Assembly (NCBI GenBank): GCA_018434245.1
Contig: JAHDPQ010000063.1
Span: forward strand, 1-33,220
DNA: 33,220 nucleotides
DNA from: Oscillospiraceae bacterium
Lineage (GTDB): Bacteria; Bacillota; Clostridia; Oscillospirales; Ruminococcaceae
Reading direction: 5' to 3'
The position numbers and the translations under genes were made by a program. The notes beneath the pieces are model-generated. The model made no database searches. It saw only the letters and a program-made list of their open reading frames with translations, and was not told where the DNA came from. Positions 15,706 through 24,195 of this stretch are shown one piece after another. The first letter of the stretch is position 1, and every line of letters begins with the position of its first letter.

Positions 15706-17166
15706 TCAGCGTTCGGGGCACTCAAACAGGATTGCGCCCTGTTCCAACAGCATTTGCTGCAGTCCGGAGACATCCTGTTCCAGCGCGCGGGGAGTGATAC
15801 CCTTTTGAATGCACAGGCCGGCAGCTGTTCCCGCGGCCTGTCCGGTGACCATGGTTTGATGCAGGTAGCGGAGATAGGCAGGGCGGTCTGTAGAAACGCA
15901 CTTACCAGCCGCCAGCAGATTGTCGATCTTTTTGGGTACCAGGCACCGGTAGGGAATATCGTAGGATCCTCCATCCTTGGGCCAGGACATTCGGGGGTCA
16001 TCAATGTTGACATTCAGCGTGTTTACGTTGGTCACATGATACCCACCGGCCTTAAAAGAGCTTTTGCCGATGGTGTCGGCAAACTGCCGGCACTGGGCTA
16101 CGTCTTCCCGGGTGAGGACGTAGTCGCCTACAATACGCGGGCCCTCCCGCAGGCGCAGCTCGGTGCAAACCTTGGTAATATAGGCGTTCTTGAAGCCGGG
16201 CACATAGTTCTTGAAGAAACGCCAGGCGATCATGTTTTGCTTGCGGCATTCCACCATGCAGCGGGTAAGATCCCAGGCGTCGGTGGGCAGAGCATGATCC
16301 CACTGAGAAGAGTGCTGGAAATGGGCCTGAACATGTCCGCCCTCCTTGGGTGCAATGAAGAAGCCTACTCCGGAGTAGGGATGCCAGTCTCCATTCTTTA
16401 AGGCCATGTCCCGCAGCTCGTAAAAGCCCATCAGTTCGCCCAGCTCGGTGATGTCGTGGCACTTGCTGTACACATCCATAACAGCTTCCCGGGTCCCGTC
16501 GGTATAGGGGTTGAGCAACTGCTTGTAGGAAAACTGCTCGGGATGTTCCCGCACATAAGTCAACAGGACATCCCAGTCCACTCCATCCACAGTAAAGGCC
16601 AGGGTGTGGGGCTGAATTTCTTCGCGGCTGACACAGTCCATCTCACAACCAGCGTGGGCGGAAACGTATCCTTCGCCAGTGCAGTCGATGACAATCTTGC
16701 CGCTGATCTCGTTGCGGCCATTGGCGTTTTCCACCACAATGCCGGTGACAGTGTCGTCTTCCTTGGTAACACCCACCACCAGAGTATTCAGCAGAAGCTG
16801 TACGCCTTCTTCGTCCATCATTTCAAACATCAGCATGGTCCACCATTCGGGATCAACATAGGAAAAAGTAAACCCGGATTTTTCCCGAAAAGGATAGCGC
16901 TGATGAGGCAATGCGTGGCCCATTTTCAGCAGACGTTTATGGGTTTCTTCCACAATGCCGCCCACATCCCGCTTGCCCTGGGGATTAAACAGGCGGGCAT
17001 AGGCAAATCCCGGAGGGCCGGAAAGGCTCATCTGTCCACCCATGGTTCCGGTGCGCTCCACCAGCAGGGTTTTTGCTCCGGTTCTTGCCGAAGCGATGGC
17101 TGCGGCTACGCCGGAGGTGCCGGCGCCGCAAACAATGACATCATACAACACATCATATCCACTCAT
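15706..17166 (-). CDS. FAD-dependent oxidoreductase (left paralogue)
   Basis: A 486-residue protein of the FAD_oxidored type. The N-terminal Rossmann motif is Gly14-Ala-Gly16-Thr-Ser-Gly19 with the ribose-binding Glu37 in LLVERTGTMGGQ. The second FAD contact region, KIVIDCTGEGYVSAHAG, lies in the middle, and the closing PAYLRYLHQTMVTGQAAGTA is the usual C-terminal FAD-binding helix. No signal peptide or iron-sulphur cysteine set is seen, so it is probably cytoplasmic and needs an external electron partner. The start ATG 17166 lies behind AAGGAGTAATATT. It follows the UGSC-like gene by 15 bases on the same strand. A paralogue at 22661-24124 is nearly identical over most of its length. The substrate is not known. 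Confidence 0.85.
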   Translation of the reverse strand: MSGYDVLYDVIVCGAGTSGVAAAIASARTGAKTLLVERTGTMGGQMSLSGPPGFAYARLFNPQGKRDVGGIVEETHKRLLKMGHALPHQRYPFREKSGFTFSYVDPEWWTMLMFEMMDEEGVQLLLNTLVVGVTKEDDTVTGIVVENANGRNEISGKIVIDCTGEGYVSAHAGCEMDCVSREEIQPHTLAFTVDGVDWDVLLTYVREHPEQFSYKQLLNPYTDGTREAVMDVYSKCHDITELGELMGFYELRDMALKNGDWHPYSGVGFFIAPKEGGHVQAHFQHSSQWDHALPTDAWDLTRCMVECRKQNMIAWRFFKNYVPGFKNAYITKVCTELRLREGPRIVGDYVLTREDVAQCRQFADTIGKSSFKAGGYHVTNVNTLNVNIDDPRMSWPKDGGSYDIPYRCLVPKKIDNLLAAGKCVSTDRPAYLRYLHQTMVTGQAAGTAAGLCIQKGITPRALEQDVSGLQQMLLEQGAILFECPER

Positions 17167-17181
17167 AATATTACTCCTTCT

Positions 17182-18891
17182 TTATTTCTTCCTGAACTCT
17201 TCAATGGACCCTGCAATTTTGCCGTTGGGAAGGGTGAGAGCTTCCACGCAACCTTCACTGTGCAGTGCCCAAGGCAGAATCACTCCGGAATGGCCGCCGC
17301 GTCCACCAATGGTCACAACCTCCACGTCTCTGGGGAATCGGGTGACGGGAAGGGGATGACGGTTCTCCCACTCCTTGGGGCGTACCGGCACCAGACCACG
17401 GCCGCGAACCATGGGAACCTCATGATAGACATAGGTGTGAATGTGCTCCTGAATCATTTCCTTGGTGTAGCCGTCCTTTTTCAGCATCATGGCGTGATCG
17501 GGGGTAAGGCATACCACCAGGGGACCGGGCATGTAAGCGTTGTTGGAACCCAGAGTTGTGCAGCAGTGGATGATGGTATCCAGCAGATCATGGCCATTCA
17601 GGCTCAAAAAATCGATGATATCATGGAGCGGCTCCGCCTTCAGCAGATAGACGGTAGTGGTTTTGGAATCGAAGTGGTCCTCGTTGATCATCTTCCATTG
17701 CGCCAGTTCTGGCTCCTCGGCAAAGCAATAGGTAAACTCGGCCTGGGAGGCAATACAGTCCAGGTCACAGACACCGGGGACAGAGCGCAGCACATTCATC
17801 AGCACCAGATTGATCGCGCGACCAATGGTGGCATTGGCAGGCCAACCAGGACCCTGACAGCCCTGCTTGCCGGAAACTCCGATCTCCTGGGCAATGGGGC
17901 CGGAAACAATACACAGGTTTCCACCGGGATGGGAGGTGGTAACCGATTGGTTAAAGTTGTAAAGGGGGTTGTTCAGCGCCTTGAATGCCGATACCAGAAC
18001 CGGCATGGCCTTGGGTGTGCAGCCGGCCATGATGGCGGATATGGCAACATCCTTTACGGTGATCTCCTTGCCGCTGGGACCGGAAGGGTCTACCAGCTTC
18101 AAATTTTCATCCCAGGGGCAGTACTCCATCATGTTTTCATAGCGCCGCTTGGTGGGCGGAATGATTGGAAGTCCATCACTGATGTGCTGGGAGTTAAAGT
18201 ACTCGTTGACCTCCTCCATGTAGGAGCCGGGCTCAGAGGATTTTTCTTCATCGTACTCCGGCAGGTAGGGCAGCAGGCCATTTTTTGCGGGCGCTACCTT
18301 GTCCATCTTAAAGTTGATGTATGCCAGCTGCTTCAATTTTTCACCGTTAGAGGTCAGAGACTGAATGATGTAATCCCACTTCAGATCCACCTGGGCGGCT
18401 ACTTCCTCTACGGTGCTGGCCTGGTAAATATCCACCGAGCACAGGCACAGGTTGCCTGCCCGGTAAACGCCAACGCCTTCAGTAATGGCAGTTCCGGGAG
18501 GGGCTGTCATATATACGGTGGGAATTCCCAGCTTTTCCAGAGCAATGGCTACCACAGTAGTGGAAGAGGAGGTTCCCATGTCGCCAAAAGCTACAATGGC
18601 CGCGGTAGGCTTTTCTTTGGCCAGCATTGCCGCATATTCATGCAGCTTTTCGGAATTTTTGCCCCGGACCGTTTCGGTATATTCCACAAAGTTGGTAATT
18701 CCAGCCTGAGTCAGGTGCTCTTTCATTCGGTCAAATACGGTGTAATAATTGCAAAATCCCAGCTTGGTGTTGTTATAGAACAGGATTTTTCCTTTTTGCA
18801 GTTCTTCCAAAGTGGGGCGTTTGGCTAACTGAATGACTTCTCGTTCCTGATAACCACGGGGATCCAGAAGCGCGCTGAGTTGTTTGTTCAT
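17182..18891 (-). CDS. UGSC-family-like protein lacking the Sec/Cys motif
   Basis: The 569-residue product begins at ATG 18891 after AAAGGAGACGAGG. Residues about 30-200 match the UGSC family of (seleno)proteins: AAIVAFGDMGTSSS, then AIALEKLGIPTVYM, then DIYQASTVEEVAAQVDLKWD. In that family the loop after Gly-Asp normally reads Sec/Cys-Gly-Ser-Cys. Here it is Met105-Gly-Thr-Ser108, so both redox residues are gone. Residues about 230-560 form the second domain seen with these proteins (SDGLPIIPPTKRRYENMMEY, SAIMAGCTPKAMPVL, PGWPANATIGRAINLVLMNV, TYCFAEEPE). The biochemical role of the family is not established. It forms an operon with the FAD oxidoreductase and diverges from the TAXI-TRAP genes, so a shared substrate is likely. 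Confidence 0.7.
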   Translation of the reverse strand: MNKQLSALLDPRGYQEREVIQLAKRPTLEELQKGKILFYNNTKLGFCNYYTVFDRMKEHLTQAGITNFVEYTETVRGKNSEKLHEYAAMLAKEKPTAAIVAFGDMGTSSSTTVVAIALEKLGIPTVYMTAPPGTAITEGVGVYRAGNLCLCSVDIYQASTVEEVAAQVDLKWDYIIQSLTSNGEKLKQLAYINFKMDKVAPAKNGLLPYLPEYDEEKSSEPGSYMEEVNEYFNSQHISDGLPIIPPTKRRYENMMEYCPWDENLKLVDPSGPSGKEITVKDVAISAIMAGCTPKAMPVLVSAFKALNNPLYNFNQSVTTSHPGGNLCIVSGPIAQEIGVSGKQGCQGPGWPANATIGRAINLVLMNVLRSVPGVCDLDCIASQAEFTYCFAEEPELAQWKMINEDHFDSKTTTVYLLKAEPLHDIIDFLSLNGHDLLDTIIHCCTTLGSNNAYMPGPLVVCLTPDHAMMLKKDGYTKEMIQEHIHTYVYHEVPMVRGRGLVPVRPKEWENRHPLPVTRFPRDVEVVTIGGRGGHSGVILPWALHSEGCVEALTLPNGKIAGSIEEFRKK

Positions 18892-18963
18892 AAGGTCCTC
18901 GTCTCCTTTACTTGAGTATCGCTGTTTCGTTTGGTGCGATGGCACGGCACTTTTGTTACTTTT

Positions 18964-18993
18964 ATTCTAAAATGGCGGGGGAGTGCTTTTCAA
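18964..18993 (-). promoter_or_regulatory. Promoter of the UGSC-FAD oxidoreductase operon
   Basis: On the minus strand, TTGAAA (18993-18988), 18 bases, then TAGAAT (18969-18964), about 70 bases before the UGSC start. Confidence 0.5.
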
Positions 18994-19159
18994 TTCTCTT
19001 TCCCCCACAGGCTATGCCAAGATGGAATAAATAGAAAGGCTGTACCCACTAGAAGGAGCAAATTACCTTTTTAGAGATAGTGATTGTTAAAACTAAACAA
19101 AAATATGTGAAATACTTTTCATTAATTCCATATTAGACTGAATGGGAACGGAAATCGAC

Positions 19160-19189
19160 TTGAAGCGCTTTGGTAAAACATGATACACT
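19160..19189 (+). promoter_or_regulatory. Candidate promoter of the TAXI-TRAP operon
   Basis: TTGAAG (19160-19165), 18 bases, TACACT (19184-19189). It would leave a leader of about 310 bases before the TAXI start; other promoters nearer the gene cannot be excluded. Confidence 0.35.
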
Positions 19190-19507
19190 AAAGCCGCATA
19201 AATAAAGTCGTTTTTCCGATTTTGAGAACGGTGGCACGGCTCTTTTGAGCGGAAGATGACTGTACTATTTTTGTTACATATTTTATGATTCAGCGGCGGG
19301 AGTATGGAAGGGTTATGATTCACAACATCGCCGCAGGAAAGGAGTATTTGAGACAAAAAACTGTTGGCAAATACCTAAAAACAAGAAATGTGGAAGGAAA
19401 GCTGTGTTTTCTAAAGACTTTTGGTTTTATAGAGCATGCAAAGCGAGTAAACACCCCACGAAAACTGCAGAATACATTTCTGTGAAATGATTAAAGGAGG
19501 CCTTTCC

Positions 19508-20623
19508 ATGTACAAGAAAACGATAGCCCTTATGGCCGCTCTCGCGATGGTTCTTTTCTGTCTGGGCGGGTGCAGCAGCTCTTCTCCTTCCCCTTCATCT
19601 TCTTCCTCTGCCGCGGGAGCACCTGCCAGCAATGCTTCTTCCGGCTCCGGTGAAGCCGCACCAGTGGAACTGGTTCAAAGCGTGAACATTGCTACTCAGG
19701 CGGTGGGTACTTCTTATTACGCCATGGGTACCGGAATTGCAAAAATTGTGACGGAAAACACTCCGATTCAGGCAACAATCCTGCCCTATGCGGGACCAGA
19801 TGCCTGGATGCCGGAATTGCGGGATGGCACCATTACACTAGAGGTTATCTCGGCTATAGATATGTATTGGGCCTACAGCGGGACTGTTAACTATACAGAG
19901 CCCTACGATGAAACCCGGCTGCTTCTCAGCGGAAACTGGTCCAACCATTGCACAATGACTGTGTTGGAGAGCTCCGGTATTACTCAGGCCAAGGATCTAA
20001 AGGGCAAACGGATCGGCTATGAATATGGCGGCAACAAACTAACCGTCAATCTGGTAGATGCGGCGTTGGCAGCTGTTGGTCTAACCATTGATGATTGCGT
20101 TGCCGTACCTCTGGCGGATCTTTCCAGTGCCCAGCGTGCCCTGCAGGAACGCCGGGTGGATGCCATTTTTACGGGCTCCAGTACCACACCTTCCTCGGTT
20201 CAGCTGGATGAGTCCATCGGCATTCGGGTTCTTCCTTTGGGGGACCTGACTCCTGCCGATATTGCAAACGGTGTTCCAAAGGAAATCCAGGAGGCTCTTA
20301 ATCAATATGTTCCCGGTGCCACGGCTCGCGTTTGTCCGGTGAGCGGTACCGTAAAGGAAGAGACTGTACTAACTTCCTATCCCATACAGATGGGTGTTTC
20401 CACACGGTTGAGTGAAGATGATGTTTATACCATTATGAAAGCCATTTACGACCATTATAAGGAATTGGCTGACGTTCATGCCTGGGGGCTGGAATGGATT
20501 CCCGAGAACTTTGTCATTGAAAACTTCAGTGTTCCTTATCATGATGGTGCCGTTAAGTTCTATAAAGAGGTTGGACTATGGACCGATGCTGCAGAAGCTA
20601 CCCAAGCAGCTCTTCTGAGCTAA
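19508..20623 (+). CDS. TAXI-family TRAP transporter solute-binding lipoprotein
   Basis: The 371-residue product starts at ATG 19508 behind AAAGGAGG. A lipoprotein signal (MYKKTIALMA and a hydrophobic stretch) ends in the lipobox Leu-Gly-Gly-Cys22, followed by a Ser/Pro/Ala-rich tether. The mature domain (from about 55) shows the TAXI pattern: VNIATQAVGTSYYAMGTGIA, a central LKGKRIGYEYGGN and RRVDAIFTGSS. It should bind a small organic acid or amino acid outside the membrane and hand it to the permease encoded next. The ligand cannot be told from sequence. It is first in a three-gene operon with the fused permease and an FAD oxidoreductase. Confidence 0.88.
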   Translation: MYKKTIALMAALAMVLFCLGGCSSSSPSPSSSSSAAGAPASNASSGSGEAAPVELVQSVNIATQAVGTSYYAMGTGIAKIVTENTPIQATILPYAGPDAWMPELRDGTITLEVISAIDMYWAYSGTVNYTEPYDETRLLLSGNWSNHCTMTVLESSGITQAKDLKGKRIGYEYGGNKLTVNLVDAALAAVGLTIDDCVAVPLADLSSAQRALQERRVDAIFTGSSTTPSSVQLDESIGIRVLPLGDLTPADIANGVPKEIQEALNQYVPGATARVCPVSGTVKEETVLTSYPIQMGVSTRLSEDDVYTIMKAIYDHYKELADVHAWGLEWIPENFVIENFSVPYHDGAVKFYKEVGLWTDAAEATQAALLS

Positions 20624-20711
20624 GCTTGTGAAACACGCCCCTGTTTTATTCCATTTATGACATAGCGGGCGGGCGTCCGGTCTATTTCAATCGAGAGGTG
20701 GAAGTCGCTTT

Positions 20712-22613
20712 ATGTGGAATAAGCTCTTCGAAAAAATGCGATGGATTGCATTCCCGATCATTGCGGTTATCGGTTTATTAATTATCATCGATGTTCCGTC
20801 TTACTTTCGTATTTCCATGTACACCGAACAATATTTAGGCATTTATCTGTCTATGGTTTTATTCGGTACCTATATTGCCAACCCCTATAAAAAAGGAGCC
20901 GACTTTAATGCGTTGGATTTGATTCTGGCTTTGTCGGCACTTTCCTCCGGCTTGTACATCGCCTTTGCCTACCCCTCTATTGCCGTCAATATGGGAGTGG
21001 TCACCACGGCGCGTACTATTTTTGGTGTTATGGCTATCCTGCTGATTTTGGAAGGCCTGCGACGCTCCATGGGGATATCGCTGACGATGGTCTGTCTGGT
21101 ATTCCTGCTCTACACAAAATTCGGTGAATTTCTTCCCGGCATTTTGCACTGCCGCTCCTTTACGCTACCCAAGATGGTGAGCTATATTTACGTGGACCCC
21201 AACAGCCTGATGTACATGCTCAGTTTTGGAGCCACAGTGGGCGTAGCCTTTATCTTCTTTGGCCAGATCCTGCTGCACTACGGGGGCGGAAAATCCTTTA
21301 TCGATTTTGCCCTGCTGTTCTGCGGAAAAGCTCAGGGAGGCAGCGCAAAAACGGCTGTTGTGGCATCCAGTCTGGTAGGAACCATTACGGGAGCGCCTAT
21401 GTCCAATGTGCTGCTGACCGGCAGTGTCACCATCCCCATGATGAAGGAAGCAGGCTATCCCCCCCATATGGCTGGCGCTGTGGAAGCCGTAGCCTCGTCG
21501 GGCGGACAGATTATGCCTCCTGTAATGGGCATTGCGGCGTTTATCATTGCCGAAACCTTAGGTGTTCCCTATTCCGAGGTAGCGCTGGCAGCACTGATTC
21601 CCGCCATCCTCTTTTATTTGGCCACCTTTGTCCAAGTACATATGGAAGCCGGCAAAATGAACCTGAAAATGATTCCCCCCGAACAGCTTCCAAAGGCAGG
21701 AGAGGCATGGCGCAGGGGCTGGTTCATCATTCCACCTATTGCCGTTTTGCTGATCTGTATGTTTAATCTGGGCTTTCCGGCTGCCATTTCGGCCATTCTT
21801 GCCGGTGCGGTGGCCCTGCCCTGTCTGGCGCTCAAAGAAGAAAACCGCACCCATTTTCTGAAACAATTTGTAGATGCTTTGCGGGAATGTGGCGAGCTGA
21901 TCATCGGCATCGGCATTGTCATGGCCATGGCCGGCATTGTGGTTGGATGCATCAATGCCTCCGGTCTGGCATTCAACCTCAGTCTGGCCCTTACTCGCCT
22001 GGGACAAGGTAATGTTCTGCTGCTGCTGGTCTGTGCTGCGGTAGCTTCCCTAATCCTGGGAATGGGTATGCCCTCGGTGGCGGCTTATTCTCTGGTAGCC
22101 ATTCTGGTGGCTCCCTCGCTGATTGAATTTGGCATCCCGGCTATGTCTGCTCATCTCTTTGTGTTTTACTTTTCCGTTATTTCCAATATTACGCCGCCCG
22201 TTGCGGTTTCCTGCTTTGCAGCTGCGCCGTTGGCGGAAGCCAACCCCACCAAGGTGGGAATCACGGCGTTCCGATTGGCTATTGCAGCTTACATCGTTCC
22301 TTTTGTGTTCTGCTTCGAGCCTACCTTAATTATGATGGGCTCGCCGGGAATGGTTTTTATCAATTTCCTACTATGTTCCTACGCCATCTTTGCCGTATGC
22401 ATTGCGCTGTCCGGCTATTGGCAGAACAAGGTTTCCATGCTGCGCCGTATTTTGCTGTGCCTAGTATCCACGGTGATTTTATGGCCGACACAACTACTGG
22501 TGAATCTGGTAGGTACAGTGCTCCTGACCATATTGCTGTTGCCAGATGCCAGGCTTTCTTTTTCCAAAATGCAGGAACGGCATAAAGCAAAAACAGGTGC
22601 TAATCTTGCCTGA
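20712..22613 (+). CDS. TRAP transporter fused permease (4TM/12TM)
   Basis: A 633-residue integral membrane protein whose N-terminal part (to about 150) corresponds to the small DctQ-type subunit and the remainder to the large DctM-type subunit. This is the usual fusion partner of TAXI binding proteins. The DctM signature is visible as VTIPMMKEAGYPPHMAGAVE and SSGGQIMPPVMGIAAF (about 245-285), with a second half-repeat around LILGMGMPSVAAYSLVAILV. It moves the bound solute inward, driven by a sodium or proton gradient. The start ATG 20712 follows GAGAGGTGGAAG; 88 bases separate it from the TAXI gene and 47 from the FAD oxidoreductase. Length and topology look complete. Confidence 0.9.
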   Translation: MWNKLFEKMRWIAFPIIAVIGLLIIIDVPSYFRISMYTEQYLGIYLSMVLFGTYIANPYKKGADFNALDLILALSALSSGLYIAFAYPSIAVNMGVVTTARTIFGVMAILLILEGLRRSMGISLTMVCLVFLLYTKFGEFLPGILHCRSFTLPKMVSYIYVDPNSLMYMLSFGATVGVAFIFFGQILLHYGGGKSFIDFALLFCGKAQGGSAKTAVVASSLVGTITGAPMSNVLLTGSVTIPMMKEAGYPPHMAGAVEAVASSGGQIMPPVMGIAAFIIAETLGVPYSEVALAALIPAILFYLATFVQVHMEAGKMNLKMIPPEQLPKAGEAWRRGWFIIPPIAVLLICMFNLGFPAAISAILAGAVALPCLALKEENRTHFLKQFVDALRECGELIIGIGIVMAMAGIVVGCINASGLAFNLSLALTRLGQGNVLLLLVCAAVASLILGMGMPSVAAYSLVAILVAPSLIEFGIPAMSAHLFVFYFSVISNITPPVAVSCFAAAPLAEANPTKVGITAFRLAIAAYIVPFVFCFEPTLIMMGSPGMVFINFLLCSYAIFAVCIALSGYWQNKVSMLRRILLCLVSTVILWPTQLLVNLVGTVLLTILLLPDARLSFSKMQERHKAKTGANLA

Positions 22614-22660
22614 TTGGATGCTGCTAGCGTTCCAGAAATAGCGATAGGAGATATTTCATT

Positions 22661-24124
22661 ATGGGTTATAATACTCTCTACGACGTCATCGTTTGTGGCG
22701 CCGGTACTTCCGGTGTGGCCGCGGCCATCGCTTCGGCAAGAACCGGAGCAAAAACCCTTCTGGTGGAGCGCACCGGAACCATGGGTGGACAGATGAGCCT
22801 TTCCGGGCCTCCCGGATTTGCCTATGCCCGCCTCTTCAATCCCCAGGGCAAGCGGGATGTAGGCGGTATTGTGGAGGAGACCTACCAAAGATTGCTCCAA
22901 TCGGGACATGCGCTGCCCCATCTGCGATATCCCGTGCGGGAAAAGGCAGGCTACAGTTTTTCCTATGTGGATCCCGAATGGTGGACTATGTTGGCGTTTG
23001 AGATGATGGAGGAAGAAGGCGTGCAACTGCTGCTGGATACTCTGGTGGTAGGCGTTACCAAGGAAGACGATATTGTCACCGGTATTGTGGTGGAAAATGC
23101 CAATGGCCGCAACGAGATCAGCGGAAAAATTGTCATCGACTGCACCGGAGAAGGATACGTTTCCGCCCATGCTGGTTGTGAAATGGACTGTGTCAGCCGG
23201 GAGGAAATTCAGCCCCACACTCTGGCCTTTACCGCAGATGGCGTAGATTGGGATGAGTTGCTGACCTATATCCGGGAGCATCCCGAGCAGTTTTCCTTCC
23301 GCCAGCTGATCTTCCCCTTTGAGTGGTCCAACACCCAAGAAGATGTCATGAATATGTACCGCAAGTGCCATGACATTACTGAGCTGGGCGAACTAATGGG
23401 CTTTTACGAGCTGCGGGATATGGCCTTCAAAAACGGGGACTGGCATCCCTATACCGGGGCGGGCTTTTTCCTTACTCCCAAGGAGGGGGGGCATATCCAG
23501 GCACACTTTCAGCATTCTTCCCAGGTGGATCATGCTCTGCCTACCGACGCTTGGGACCTCACCCGTTGCATGGTGGAGTGTCGCAAACAAAACATGATAG
23601 CCTGGCGATTTTTTAAGAACTACGTGCCCGGATTCAAGAATGCCTACATCACCAAGGTTTGCACCGAGCTGCGCCTGCGGGAGGGTCCACGCATTGTAGG
23701 GGACTACGTCCTCACCCGGGATGACGTGGCCCAATGCCGGCAGTTTGCCGATACGATTGGCAAAAGCTCCTTTAAAGCCGGCGCATATCATGTTTCCTCC
23801 ATGGACACACTCAACGCCTGTGTTACTTACAAAACAGATCTGGCTTATCCCAAAGATGGCGGGTCCTACGATATTCCTTATCGGTGTCTGGTACCCAAAA
23901 AGATCGATAATCTGCTGGCGGCGGGTAAGTGTGTTTCCACCGACCGCCCTGCCTATCTCCGCTACCTGCATCAAACCATGGTCACCGGTCAGGCCGCTGG
24001 TACGGCCGCAGGTCTATGCGTTCAAAAGGGTATCACCCCCCGCGCTCTGGAACAGGATATTTCTGGGCTGCAGCAAATGCTGTTGGAACAGGGCGCAATC
24101 CTGTTTGAATGCCCCGAACACTGA
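22661..24124 (+). CDS. FAD-dependent oxidoreductase (right paralogue)
   Basis: The 487-residue product starts at ATG 22661 behind ATAGGAGA. It carries the same FAD-binding features as the left copy: Gly13 to Gly18 of the Rossmann motif, Glu36, KIVIDCTGEGYVSAHAG and the C-terminal TMVTGQAAGTAAG. By eye it is about 90 percent identical to the product of 15706-17166. Differences cluster around residues 225-245 (FRQLIFPFEWSNTQEDVMN against YKQLLNPYTDGTREAVMD) and around 385-400 (MDTLNACVTYKTDLAY against VNTLNVNIDDPRMSW). These could be substrate-contacting loops. It is third in the TAXI-TRAP operon, so the enzyme probably acts on the imported compound. Confidence 0.87.
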   Translation: MGYNTLYDVIVCGAGTSGVAAAIASARTGAKTLLVERTGTMGGQMSLSGPPGFAYARLFNPQGKRDVGGIVEETYQRLLQSGHALPHLRYPVREKAGYSFSYVDPEWWTMLAFEMMEEEGVQLLLDTLVVGVTKEDDIVTGIVVENANGRNEISGKIVIDCTGEGYVSAHAGCEMDCVSREEIQPHTLAFTADGVDWDELLTYIREHPEQFSFRQLIFPFEWSNTQEDVMNMYRKCHDITELGELMGFYELRDMAFKNGDWHPYTGAGFFLTPKEGGHIQAHFQHSSQVDHALPTDAWDLTRCMVECRKQNMIAWRFFKNYVPGFKNAYITKVCTELRLREGPRIVGDYVLTRDDVAQCRQFADTIGKSSFKAGAYHVSSMDTLNACVTYKTDLAYPKDGGSYDIPYRCLVPKKIDNLLAAGKCVSTDRPAYLRYLHQTMVTGQAAGTAAGLCVQKGITPRALEQDISGLQQMLLEQGAILFECPEH

Positions 24125-24139
24125 ACCCTCTCTGATCAT

Positions 24140-24178
24140 ACAGAAGGCCGCTTTCCAAACAAGGAAAGCGGCCTCTGT
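24140..24178. terminator. Bidirectional terminator, right cassette
   Basis: GGCCGCTTTCC and GGAAAGCGGCC (24146-24156 with 24163-24173), extended by ACAG/CTGT, form a long stem between the convergent FAD-oxidoreductase and LysR genes. The core equals that of 15658-15691. Confidence 0.75.
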
Positions 24179-24195
24179 AAAACTGATATTTCAAC

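Larger units (their letters stand above)
15658..17166. repeat. Left arm of an inverted repeat; partner at 22661-24178
   Basis: The FAD-oxidoreductase gene plus terminator here is a near-identical inverted copy of 22661-24178. Exact runs of more than 40 bases are seen, for example within the codons for LVERTGTMGGQMSLSG. About 5.5 kb lies between the arms. Confidence 0.8.
18892..19507. other. Divergent control region of the UGSC and TRAP operons
   Basis: About 600 AT-rich bases separate the divergent operons and hold candidate promoters in both directions. A 46-codon frame starting at TTG 19345 behind GGAAAGGAG (reads RQKTVGKYLKTRNVEG) ends at 19485, just before the TAXI gene. It could be a leader peptide but has no further support. 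The LysR products encoded at either side would be expected to bind here. Confidence 0.4.

Noticed and set aside
18577..18579. A selenocysteine codon in the UGSC-like gene
   Set aside because: The codon at the expected Sec position is ATG, so no recoding element needs to be sought.
16456..18828. A 790-codon plus-strand open frame opposite the FAD oxidoreductase and UGSC genes
   Set aside because: It is antisense to two genes with clear family matches, lacks a ribosome site, and a shorter antisense frame appears opposite the other FAD copy for the same codon-bias reason.
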